NCBI GenBank assembly: GCA_035542975.1
Contig: DATKKK010000011.1
Location: 1-11,593, forward strand
DNA length: 11,593 nt
Origin: DATKKK01 sp035542975
Lineage (GTDB): Archaea > Thermoproteota > Bathyarchaeia > Bathyarchaeales > Bathycorpusculaceae
Reading direction: 5' to 3'
Part shown: piece by piece, positions 1-6,267 of the stretch
Position numbering within the stretch: position 1 is the first letter of the stretch
Layout of the letters: every line of letters begins with the position of its first letter
Position numbers and translations under genes: made by a program
Notes under the pieces: model-generated
What the model saw: the letters and a program-made list of their open reading frames with translations, nothing else
What the model was told of the DNA's origin: nothing
Database searches by the model: none

Positions 1-21
1 GAAATTGGTAAGTTTTAAATA

Positions 22-621
22 ATGTCAGCTCTAACATGGCTAGCATGGGTGAAGAAATTGAATAAGAAAATGTTCGCTTTTACAATAGCCGTTGTAGCGT
101 TGATTCTAGTGACACCCTTGGCGAATTCAGCATATAACCCACCCGAGTTGGCTGTTTGGACGGATAAAGCAGAGTATTACGCGGGCGACTCGGGCACGTT
201 ACACATTCGTTTCTACAATGACAGGGGTAGCGCGGTAACTGTAAAGAACATCTCGATAGTATACGCTGAATGGGTGGGCTATGTGAATGACAAATGGGAA
301 GGAAACCAAACCATCGATACTCATAGCGCGGCGGTTGGCATCGGTGGAGTATTCAAGAACGAAACAAAGTTCACAGTTCCTGCAGACGGAAGGGCAGTGT
401 CCACGACGGTGGCAGTGACGATCATGTTTGCTGAGACTTATGCTAGCAGTTCTACGTACTACATTACAGTAACGAGGACACCTAGGTACATGGATAACAT
501 CGTTACGCTTCTAACCGTTCTAGTAGTGCTAGTCATCGTCTGCACACTCATACTCGCGGCAACCATATTCCTTTCTGCACGCCGACCACAGGTAATGTGG
601 AACAAAGAAGAGAAGACATAG
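22..621 (+). CDS. Secreted/surface protein with one C-terminal membrane anchor, function unknown
   Basis: I do not recognise a family. The 199-residue protein has a Lys-rich stretch (residues 11-16), a hydrophobic segment (17-36) ending in ANSA, which fits a signal peptide, then a polar region rich in Thr, Ser and beta-prone residues with three N-glycosylation sequons (NIS 76, NQT 95, NET 113). A second hydrophobic helix (about 160-185) is followed by Arg-Arg and a short charged tail. The topology is therefore an outside beta-rich domain anchored by a C-terminal helix with a cytoplasmic tail. The start is uncertain. ATG at 22 has no Shine-Dalgarno site, and an AT-rich TATA-like stretch (12-20) lies directly before it. 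The in-frame GTG at 49 would give a classical signal peptide beginning VKKLNKK and sits nearer the expected transcription start. The upstream gene context is outside the window. Confidence 0.7.
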   Translation: MSALTWLAWVKKLNKKMFAFTIAVVALILVTPLANSAYNPPELAVWTDKAEYYAGDSGTLHIRFYNDRGSAVTVKNISIVYAEWVGYVNDKWEGNQTIDTHSAAVGIGGVFKNETKFTVPADGRAVSTTVAVTIMFAETYASSSTYYITVTRTPRYMDNIVTLLTVLVVLVIVCTLILAATIFLSARRPQVMWNKEEKT

Positions 622-640
622 AGTAAAAGCAAGATTCTCA

Positions 641-661
641 CTCTTCTATTTTCCCATTTTA
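641..661 (+). terminator. Pyrimidine/T-rich putative terminator after the surface-protein gene
   Basis: The stretch after the stop codon is a run of T and C with TTTT clusters, as is usual for intrinsic archaeal termination, which needs no hairpin. It overlaps the AT-rich promoter region of the next gene, so its role is only suggested. Confidence 0.3.
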
Positions 662-669
662 TTTAAGTA
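655..669 (+). promoter_or_regulatory. Putative TATA-box promoter of metG
   Basis: The AT-rich TTTTATTTAAGTA stretch lies about 60 bases before the GTG start of metG. It would place transcription initiation near 685-690 and leave a leader of about 35 nt that contains GGGTG (707-711) as a weak ribosome binding site. Assigned by eye. Confidence 0.35.
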
Positions 670-722
670 ATAGAGAAACCATATTTTGTAAACTATCAGC
701 TAGTTAGGGTGTTGAAAGAATC

Positions 723-2423
723 GTGAAACGCGAAAAAATCCTGGTAGCTTCAGCGTGGCCTTACCTAAACTTTACTCCACACCTTGGTACCATGGTTGGG
801 TCTTTTCTCTCTGCAGACGTGGTTGCAAGGTATTATAGGCTGAAAGGCGACGATGTAGTGATGGTCAGCGGATCGGATGAGCATGGAACACCAATCGAGG
901 TTGAAGCAGTGCGGTTGGGTATATCGCCTAAGCAGTTAACCGACAAAATCCATGCTAAAGTTGTTGAGCTGATAAAGAAGTGGGGAATATCGTTCGATAA
1001 CTACACCCGGACAGAAAACCCAGTTCACATAGAATTTGTACAAAAGCATCACATGAAAATCTACAAAAACGGGTACATCTTCGCTCAAGAGACAGAGATG
1101 CTTTACTGCGAAAAATGCGGTCGTTTCTTGCCAGACAGATTCGTTGAAGGAAAATGTCCTCATTGTGGATACGAATCTGCCCGGGGAGATCAATGCGATT
1201 CTTGCGGTAGACTGTTAGAACCTTTACTTCTAATCGAGCCTTACTGCGTGATATGCAAGAGCAAACCCGTCATTAAGAAGACTAAGCAATGGTATTTTGA
1301 CATGCCAAAATTCTCAGAAAAACTAACCAACTACATTAACAACAATAAACAATTACCAATCAACGCCAGAAATTTCAGTCTAAACTTAATAAAAGAGGGT
1401 CTGAAACCAAGAGCCATGACAAGAGACATTGAATGGGGAATCCCGGCACCATTTCCAGAAGCAGAAGGAAAGACATTCTATGTTTGGTTTGAGAATGTCT
1501 TGGGCTACATTTCAGCGACAATAGAATATTTTAGAAACCATGGTGAACCTGAAAAATGGAAGGAATACTGGTTTGACAAAGATGCTAAGACACTGTACTT
1601 TATCGGAAAAGACAACATTCCATTCCACACCATCATATTCCCAGCATTGCTAATCGCGTCTGGAGAAAAGTATAATCTACCATGGAATGTTGCATCAACC
1701 GAATGGCTCCAGTTCAAGGGCGAAAAAGCCTCAAAAAGTCGGAGAATGGGAATATTCATTGACGAAGCCCTAGAGCTTTTCCCAGCAGACTACTGGCGCT
1801 ACTTCCTTATGGCGTCAAGACCTGAAACGAAAGACACCAACTTTTCGTGGGAACTCTTCACCGAAAAAATCAACTCTGACCTAAACGACACGTTCGGCAA
1901 CTTCGTCCACAGAACATTAACGTTCATAAACACTCAGTTTGACAGCAAAATCCCCGAACCGCAAGACTTGGACGAAGACGCAAAGCAGATTCTGGAAACC
2001 GTCAAAACCAAAGTAGAAGCAATCGCCAAAGACATCGAAGCTTGCCGCTTACAGCCTGCTGCAAACACGATGATAAGCATAAGCCGCGTCGGAAACCAAT
2101 ACCTGAACGAGAAAGAACCGTGGAAACTAATCAAAACAGACAAAACCAAGGCAGCCAACATCTTCTACGTAGCCACACAAATCGTAAAAGCACTAGCGAT
2201 AGTCTCTGAACCGTTCATTCCGTTTACCGCAGAAAGACTCTGGGAAATCCTTAACTTGCCAGGAAACGTTCATGAACAAAAATGGGATGAAGCCCTGAAA
2301 CCAACGCCGGCAAACCATACGATAGCCAAAGCATCGCCTCTGTTTCATAAGGTAGAAGCAGAAGAACAGGAACTTGACGAAATGCTGGAGCAAGCTAGAA
2401 AAACCTTAACACAAGCATCCTAG
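723..2423 (+). CDS. metG: Methionyl-tRNA synthetase (archaeal type, class I)
   Basis: Charges tRNA(Met) with methionine in the cytoplasm, in ATP-dependent activation followed by transfer. The class I signatures are clear: HLGT at residues 20-23 (HIGH motif) in the context WPYLNFTPHLGT, SGSDEHGTP at 49-57, and KASKS at 335-339 (KMSKS loop). The inserted zinc domain carries four CxxC pairs (C129/132, C145/148, C158/161, C175/178), the two-knuckle form. An anticodon-binding helical domain occupies about 370-530. At 566 residues the protein ends without the OB-fold tRNA-binding domain that many MetRS carry at the C-terminus; in archaea this can be a separate gene, but none is visible here. GTG start, weakly supported by GGGTG 11 nt upstream. 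The PHP gene starts 25 nt after the stop, so the two are probably co-transcribed. Confidence 0.97.
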   Translation: MKREKILVASAWPYLNFTPHLGTMVGSFLSADVVARYYRLKGDDVVMVSGSDEHGTPIEVEAVRLGISPKQLTDKIHAKVVELIKKWGISFDNYTRTENPVHIEFVQKHHMKIYKNGYIFAQETEMLYCEKCGRFLPDRFVEGKCPHCGYESARGDQCDSCGRLLEPLLLIEPYCVICKSKPVIKKTKQWYFDMPKFSEKLTNYINNNKQLPINARNFSLNLIKEGLKPRAMTRDIEWGIPAPFPEAEGKTFYVWFENVLGYISATIEYFRNHGEPEKWKEYWFDKDAKTLYFIGKDNIPFHTIIFPALLIASGEKYNLPWNVASTEWLQFKGEKASKSRRMGIFIDEALELFPADYWRYFLMASRPETKDTNFSWELFTEKINSDLNDTFGNFVHRTLTFINTQFDSKIPEPQDLDEDAKQILETVKTKVEAIAKDIEACRLQPAANTMISISRVGNQYLNEKEPWKLIKTDKTKAANIFYVATQIVKALAIVSEPFIPFTAERLWEILNLPGNVHEQKWDEALKPTPANHTIAKASPLFHKVEAEEQELDEMLEQARKTLTQAS

Positions 2424-2434
2424 TAGCCTACGGT

Positions 2435-2442
2435 GGTGGTGA
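2435..2442 (+). promoter_or_regulatory. Ribosome binding site fixing the TTG start of the PHP gene
   Basis: GGTGGTGA differs by one base from the consensus GGAGGTGA and ends 6 nt before TTG at 2449. That supports the TTG as the true start, with the protein beginning directly at the PHP motif LDLHVH. Confidence 0.6.
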
Positions 2443-2448
2443 AAACCT

Positions 2449-3093
2449 TTGCAGCTTAAACTCGATCTTCACGTTCACACGTATTATTCTTCCGATTCCA
2501 TCATAACCCCAGAGGAACTAGTTTTTTACGCGAAGAAACGCGGACTAGACGGTGTAGCCATAACTGACCATGACCGACTTGACAGCGCACTAAAAATCGC
2601 TGAGGAATCCAAGTTTTTCATCATCCCAGGAATTGAAATAACAAGTTTAGATGGGCATATAGTGGGGCTTAATGTTGACAAGCATGTTCCAAGCGGTCTT
2701 GGCGTCGATGAGACGGTGGACAGAATTCACGAGGCGGGTGGCATGGCTGTTGCATGTCATCCTGTTGCTTTTTTCAAAGGCAGCCTAGAAAAGCATGTGA
2801 CCTCGAAGTTTGATGCGGTTGAAGTTGTAAACGCTTCAGCTTTTCCCTTCAACTACTGCGTTAGGCATAGTAGGCAACTTGCATCTAGCGTTGGAGTCGA
2901 GGCATGTGTTGCTGGCAGCGACGCGCATTATGGACCTGAAGTAGGTTATGCGTACACGCTTGTGGATGCTGAGTTGGAAATCAATAAAGTGATTGAGGCG
3001 ATAGGGAAGGGTGCGTGTCAACCCTTCGGCAACGCTATACCCTTGACTTTAAGGCTAAAGAGAGTGGTTTTGACTCGTTTGAAAAAAAAGTGA
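2449..3093 (+). CDS. PHP-domain metal-dependent phosphoesterase
   Basis: A single compact PHP domain of 214 residues. The metal ligands follow family order: HxH at H8/H10 (DLHVHT), DH at D40/H41 (AITDHD), E63 (GIEITS), H104 (ACHP) and DAH at D158/H160 (GSDAHY). PHP proteins of this size hydrolyse phosphoester bonds with two or three bound metals. Relatives include the nucleoside 3',5'-bisphosphate phosphatase/RNase AM group and the PHP domains of DNA polymerases and histidinol phosphatase, but the substrate here cannot be read from sequence. The C-terminus is strongly basic (KRVVLTRLKKK), which could favour a nucleic-acid substrate; that is inference. It lies 25 nt after metG on the same strand, is likely in its operon, and ends 24 nt before the convergent ftsZ. 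Confidence 0.9.
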   Translation: MQLKLDLHVHTYYSSDSIITPEELVFYAKKRGLDGVAITDHDRLDSALKIAEESKFFIIPGIEITSLDGHIVGLNVDKHVPSGLGVDETVDRIHEAGGMAVACHPVAFFKGSLEKHVTSKFDAVEVVNASAFPFNYCVRHSRQLASSVGVEACVAGSDAHYGPEVGYAYTLVDAELEINKVIEAIGKGACQPFGNAIPLTLRLKRVVLTRLKKK

Positions 3094-3117
3094 AACGGAG
3101 AAAGGAGAAGGGAATTA

Positions 3118-4233
3118 CTAGAAGTTTTCCATCTGATAAAGGTTTAGTTTTACACCTAAGGGTTTCTCTGGTTCTGTAGGAGACTCTAGGTTGAAGAGTT
3201 GAGGCGTGATTGATTCTAATCTGTTTGGGATGTGTGGTGGGGCGATGCCTGTCATGACAAGGGTTACTTTGAGCTTCCCGTCTTGCTCAGGGTTTACTTT
3301 TGCGCCCCAAACAACATGAGCATGATTGTCCATCATTTCTGTCACGATTTCTCCGACGCGGTTGGCTTCTTCAATCGTCATTTGGTTGTCTCCTGTAACG
3401 TGGATTAAGGCTCCTGTTGCTCCTGAATAGCTCGCGTCTAACAATGGGCTTCTGAAAGCGTTTCGCACAGCCTCTTCTGCACGGTTGGGCGCGTCTGATT
3501 CTCCGACGCTGACGATGGCTACGCCGCCTTTTCTTACGATGTTCTCAAAATCTGCAACGTTAAGATTGATCAAGCTTGGTGCTGAGACAGTTTCAATGAT
3601 GCCTTTTATCATGCTTGACATGACTTGATCGGCAACTTTGAATGCTTCATCTATGGGTAGCTGGGGCACGAGCTGTTTTAGTTTGTTGTTGTCGATAACC
3701 ACCACTGTGTCGCAGTTTCTGCGCATCTCATCCAACGCACCCGTGGCATAATCTATTCTAGTCTTCTCGATCTGGAAAGGCATGGTTACGACGCCTATGG
3801 TTATGGCGCCTTCTTGTTTGGCAATCTCTGCTATCAGAGGTGCGGCTCCCGTTCCAGTTCCGCCGCCTAAGCCTGCGGTTATGAAAACTATGTTAACGCC
3901 TGAAAGGAGACTTTCAACGCGTTTTCTTGATTCTTCAACTGCAGCTCTTCCAAGCCTTGGGTCGCCGTTCACTCCTGATCCGTTGGTAAGTTTTTTGCCG
4001 ATCAGGATTTTGTGGTGAGCTCTTGAAGCTTTTAAATGTGAAGCATCTGTGTTTACTGCAACGCATTCTGCTCCAGCAACATCGGCTTTCATCAGTTTTG
4101 TTACTGTGTTGTTGCCTGCTCTGCCGACGCCTATGACTGCGATGCGACAGCTTTCAGGCTGTCTTATTCCCTCGTCCACCATGCCGTGCCAAACGTACTT
4201 GAATTTATTTTCCACTGGGCGCACTTTAGCCAA
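3118..4233 (-). CDS. ftsZ: Cell division protein FtsZ (tubulin-like GTPase)
   Basis: Polymerises in a GTP-dependent way into the division ring at midcell. Visible elements: nucleotide-binding start GVGRAGNN (residues 35-42), AVNTDASHL (59-67), KILIGKKLT (75-83), the tubulin signature GGGTGTG (123-129), the sugar-contacting VVVIDNNKL region (177-185), and the T7 synergy loop at 221-228. The archaeal style is clear from the N-terminal extension and the NTD...ILIGKKLT pattern. Oddities: the T7 loop reads LINLNVAD, with Asn225 where Asp is usual, while D228 is kept; position 38 is Arg where Gly is usual. The tail (about 331-371) ends in LNLYQMENF, possibly a partner-binding peptide. TTG start at 4233 is fixed by GGAGG at 4244-4248. 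The start lies within the end of the RHH gene (8-nt overlap), implying translational coupling. Whether it is an FtsZ1- or FtsZ2-type protein needs a phylogeny. Confidence 0.96.
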   Translation of the reverse strand: MAKVRPVENKFKYVWHGMVDEGIRQPESCRIAVIGVGRAGNNTVTKLMKADVAGAECVAVNTDASHLKASRAHHKILIGKKLTNGSGVNGDPRLGRAAVEESRKRVESLLSGVNIVFITAGLGGGTGTGAAPLIAEIAKQEGAITIGVVTMPFQIEKTRIDYATGALDEMRRNCDTVVVIDNNKLKQLVPQLPIDEAFKVADQVMSSMIKGIIETVSAPSLINLNVADFENIVRKGGVAIVSVGESDAPNRAEEAVRNAFRSPLLDASYSGATGALIHVTGDNQMTIEEANRVGEIVTEMMDNHAHVVWGAKVNPEQDGKLKVTLVMTGIAPPHIPNRLESITPQLFNLESPTEPEKPLGVKLNLYQMENF

Positions 4234-4381
4234 CGTTCTTGCTCCTCCAGACTTCTTCGTTTATCAGATCACGGATAGCTACACGGATTGCTTCAGCTCT
4301 GTTCGGGTAGAACCTACCATTCACAAGTTGGTCTAGCAGCTTGATGTACGCTTCAGGCAGATAGAGTGTGATTAACTTCAT
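4226..4381 (-). CDS. CdrS-like ribbon-helix-helix transcription factor (co-operonic with ftsZ)
   Basis: A 51-residue protein that is a complete MetJ/Arc/CopG-type RHH fold: beta strand KLITLYLPE (2-10), helix A about 11-22, turn with FYPNR (24-28), helix B about 29-41 (AEAIRVAIRDLI). RHH proteins dimerise and insert the paired strand into the DNA major groove. Size, position and overlap with ftsZ match CdrS, the short RHH regulator encoded directly upstream of ftsZ2 in Halobacterium and Haloferax, where it controls cell division. The start is ATG at 4381, not the longer in-frame opening at 4438, because the RHH strand begins exactly there and the minus strand has GAGGGAGAG just upstream. The stop overlaps the ftsZ start by 8 nt. 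Orthology to CdrS is inferred from context; sequence identity was not measured. Confidence 0.88.
   Translation of the reverse strand: MKLITLYLPEAYIKLLDQLVNGRFYPNRAEAIRVAIRDLINEEVWRSKNVG
4244..4248 (-). promoter_or_regulatory. Ribosome binding site of ftsZ inside the RHH gene
   Basis: On the minus strand GGAGG followed by AGCAAGAACG precedes the TTG start of ftsZ, close to ideal spacing. It lies within the last codons of the upstream RHH gene, which supports coupled translation of the two proteins. Confidence 0.65.
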
Positions 4382-4421
4382 ACTTGCTCTCCCTCGGTGA
4401 AGCATAGAATAGTTGTGTGAA

Positions 4422-4516
4422 TGTATACACGTTTTCATACACGATACAAATATGTTTTAAACATGTCAAGCCATTATCTTTTAAAACTTGCGCAAGCCCT
4501 GTTTCACATACGTGTA
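4422..4516. promoter_or_regulatory. Divergent promoter/operator region between the RHH-ftsZ operon and the methylthiotransferase gene
   Basis: This intergenic region holds a palindrome TGTATACA (4422-4429), a direct repeat ATACACG (4425-4431 and 4437-4443, 12-bp period), an inverted repeat ATGTTT-T-AAACAT (4452-4464), and CGTGTA in the opposite orientation at 4511-4516. For the minus-strand operon, TTTAAAAC within the inverted repeat or the TATACA box could act as TATA element. Short tandem half-sites are what dimeric RHH proteins bind, so autoregulation by the RHH protein encoded next door is plausible but not shown. Confidence 0.4.
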
Positions 4517-4541
4517 AATTCTTAAACCGACGACCTTTAGG

Positions 4542-4550
4542 TTTTTATTT
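4542..4550 (+). promoter_or_regulatory. Putative TATA element of the methylthiotransferase gene
   Basis: TTTTTATTT lies about 40 nt before the ATG at 4587, allowing a short leader. No strong Shine-Dalgarno site is seen before that ATG. Weak assignment by eye. Confidence 0.3.
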
Positions 4551-4586
4551 CTTATTGAAGCATTTAATGTGAAGCGATGGTAGTTA

Positions 4587-5876
4587 ATGCGAGTCTTCGT
4601 GAAAAGCTTCGGTTGCTCAACAAACTTGGCTGACGGCGAGGTTTTGGCAGGATGTCTTCAGGCGGCTGGGTATGAAATAGTAGATGACGTTGCAAAAGCT
4701 GATTTGGTAGTCTTTAACACTTGTGCGGTTAAAGGACCGACTGAGAATCGCATGATTAGTGTTTTGAAAGCGGTTCCGAGGAGCAAGAAGTTAATTGTGG
4801 GTGGATGTTTGCCTCTGATAAATGTTAAAAGATTGCGGAACGAAGTGCGATTTGACGGCTTGATGGGCCCTGCGGCTGGTGAACAGATTGCTGAAGTTAC
4901 GGAACGCGTCTTCAGGGGAGAAAAAGTTATCGCTACTGAAAACGCCATCGATGCCATTCCACATTTATACCTTCCGCGAAGGCGGATAAACCCTGTTGTA
5001 AGCATTATTCCCGTGAATTATGGCTGTCTGGGTGCATGTGCTTATTGCTGTGTGGTTTTTGCTCGAGGACGGTTAAGAAGTCATAGCGTTGCAGAAATTG
5101 TTGAGCAGGTGAAAAAAGACGTGATTGGAGGAACGAGAGAGTTTTGGGTCACGTCGCAGGACGCTGCATGTTATGGAAGAGACAAGGGCACTAATCTGGC
5201 GGAGTTGCTGAACGCCATATGCAGCGTTGAAGGCGATTTTATGGTTCGCGTTGGCATGATGACACCCAATCTAGTTTTAGACATCCTCGAAGAATTGATT
5301 GAAGCTTTTAGGAACGAAAAAATCTTCAAGTTTGTTCATTTGCCAGTGCAGAGCGGTGATGATCAAGTCTTGAAACGTATGCATCGGTTCTATTCTGTTA
5401 ACGACTTCATAAGAATAGTCGAGACGTTTAAAGAAAGCTTCCCTGAAATCACGTTGTCTACTGACGTGATATGCGGTTTTCCAGGAGAGACGCTTGAGGC
5501 TTTTCAAAAAACCCTGGAGCTGATTGAGAAGGTTAAGTCAGACATAGTGAACGTTTCGAAGTTTTTTGCGCGACCCAGAACACCTGCGGTTGGAATGAGT
5601 AAGGATGCCGTTTCCTTGGTTGAGACTAAACGTAGAAGCACCGCGGCGACGTTGTTGGCTAAGAATGTGTCTTATGAGAGGAATCAGCGGTGGATGAAAT
5701 GGAAGGGTGAAGTTCTTGTTGATGAGGTTGGCAAGGTTGCAGGCTCATGGGTTAGTCGCAACTTTGCCTACAAACCGATAGTCATGCGAAGCAAGCGTGT
5801 TTTGCTTGGGAAGAAGCTGCAGGTAGAAGTGGTCAAAGTTTGTGCTACGTATCTGGAAGGCAAGGTGCGTGAATAA
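4587..5876 (+). CDS. MiaB-family tRNA methylthiotransferase, archaeal MtaB/CDKAL1 type (radical SAM)
   Basis: Predicted to add a methylthio group at C2 of N6-threonylcarbamoyladenosine 37 (t6A to ms2t6A) in tRNAs reading ANN codons, by radical SAM chemistry with two [4Fe-4S] clusters. The N-terminal UPF0004 domain has its three cluster cysteines C10 (SFGCSTN), C46 (NTCAVK) and C74 (GGCLP). The radical SAM core has CxxxCxxC at C147/C151/C154, followed by QDAACYGRD (191-199). A C-terminal TRAM-like RNA-binding domain occupies about 365-429. The 429-residue length fits the archaeal/eukaryotic branch. Two family relatives, MiaB (ms2i6A) and RimO (ribosomal protein S12), are less likely because archaeal members group with MtaB. 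It is divergent from the ftsZ operon, and the next gene starts 48 nt downstream, perhaps as an operon. Confidence 0.92.
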   Translation: MRVFVKSFGCSTNLADGEVLAGCLQAAGYEIVDDVAKADLVVFNTCAVKGPTENRMISVLKAVPRSKKLIVGGCLPLINVKRLRNEVRFDGLMGPAAGEQIAEVTERVFRGEKVIATENAIDAIPHLYLPRRRINPVVSIIPVNYGCLGACAYCCVVFARGRLRSHSVAEIVEQVKKDVIGGTREFWVTSQDAACYGRDKGTNLAELLNAICSVEGDFMVRVGMMTPNLVLDILEELIEAFRNEKIFKFVHLPVQSGDDQVLKRMHRFYSVNDFIRIVETFKESFPEITLSTDVICGFPGETLEAFQKTLELIEKVKSDIVNVSKFFARPRTPAVGMSKDAVSLVETKRRSTAATLLAKNVSYERNQRWMKWKGEVLVDEVGKVAGSWVSRNFAYKPIVMRSKRVLLGKKLQVEVVKVCATYLEGKVRE

Positions 5877-5897
5877 ATTATTTATGCTGATGCACCG

Positions 5898-5914
5898 TTA
5901 ATATATAACAGGAG
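5898..5914 (+). promoter_or_regulatory. TATA-like box and Shine-Dalgarno site before the EF-like gene
   Basis: TTAATATATAAC (5898-5909) is a good TATA-like sequence, and GGAG (5911-5914) is a ribosome binding site 10 nt before TTG at 5925. They lie so close that a transcript started from this TATA box would begin at or near the start codon and lack the GGAG. So the gene may be served by read-through from upstream (using GGAG), by leaderless transcripts, or both. Confidence 0.45.
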
Positions 5915-5924
5915 CTGAAATTGT

Positions 5925-6185
5925 TTGAGCGAAGAGAATGTCGTTAAAGTTGGACGGGTGACGCATTTCTTCTCAAAAATCAACGTTGCAGTTATTGAAC
6001 TTACGGCGTCTTTAGCGGTCGGCGACCATATTGTCCTTAAGGGACCGAGCACGGATTTTGAGCAGACCGTTGATTCCATGCAGATTGAACATGCGAATGT
6101 TCCTAAAGCTGAGGCTGGACAGAGTATAGGCTTGAAAGTTGCTGAACGTGTCAGAGAAACAGACTTGGTTTACAAGAAAACATAG
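5925..6185 (+). CDS. Stand-alone EF-Tu domain II-like protein (translation elongation factor-like)
   Basis: An 86-residue protein with the beta-barrel pattern of translation-factor domain II: VGRVTHFFSKINVAVIEL (9-26), then the turn LAVGDHIVLKG (30-40), a central strand TVDSMQIEH (48-56), and the loop AEAGQSIGLKVAERV (62-76). These match the VGRV, GD-x-I, V-SMQ and A-G-x-VGL landmarks of EF-Tu/EF-1A domain II. There is no G domain, so no GTPase activity is expected. Small proteins of this kind occur in archaea as translation elongation factor-like proteins without assigned role; similar modules appear in the U32 peptidase/tRNA-hydroxylation setting, which is a loose analogy only. The TTG start is supported by GGAG at 5911-5914. 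Probably downstream member of the methylthiotransferase transcription unit, which fits an RNA-related role. Confidence 0.8.
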   Translation: MSEENVVKVGRVTHFFSKINVAVIELTASLAVGDHIVLKGPSTDFEQTVDSMQIEHANVPKAEAGQSIGLKVAERVRETDLVYKKT

Positions 6186-6190
6186 CTGAT

Positions 6191-6202
6191 TCCCTTTTTT
6201 CC
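6191..6202 (+). terminator. T-run terminator after the EF-like gene
   Basis: CCCTTTTTTCC begins six bases after the stop codon and contains six consecutive T, typical of archaeal intrinsic termination. It separates this unit from the next gene. Confidence 0.45.
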
Positions 6203-6254
6203 ATTATTCGCAAGACAATGCAAAAGTTAAATTCACTTAACGCGGTATTGAAAC

Positions 6255-6260
6255 GAGGAA
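6255..6260 (+). promoter_or_regulatory. Ribosome binding site that favours the second ATG of the UDG-like gene
   Basis: GAGGAA is only one base from ATG 6262 but 7 bases from the in-frame ATG at 6268 (codon 3 of the longer reading frame). The spacing favours initiation at 6268. Confidence 0.45.
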
Positions 6261-6267
6261 CATGCAA

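Noticed and set aside
4049..4336. 95-codon plus-strand open frame spanning the RHH-ftsZ junction
   Set aside because: It is antisense to two well-supported genes and has low-complexity Thr/Ala/Pro content typical of a shadow frame.
4382..4438. Longer N-terminus of the RHH protein beginning at 4438
   Set aside because: The RHH strand starts exactly at the ATG at 4381, which has a good ribosome binding site, and the 19 extra codons would cover the promoter/operator repeats.
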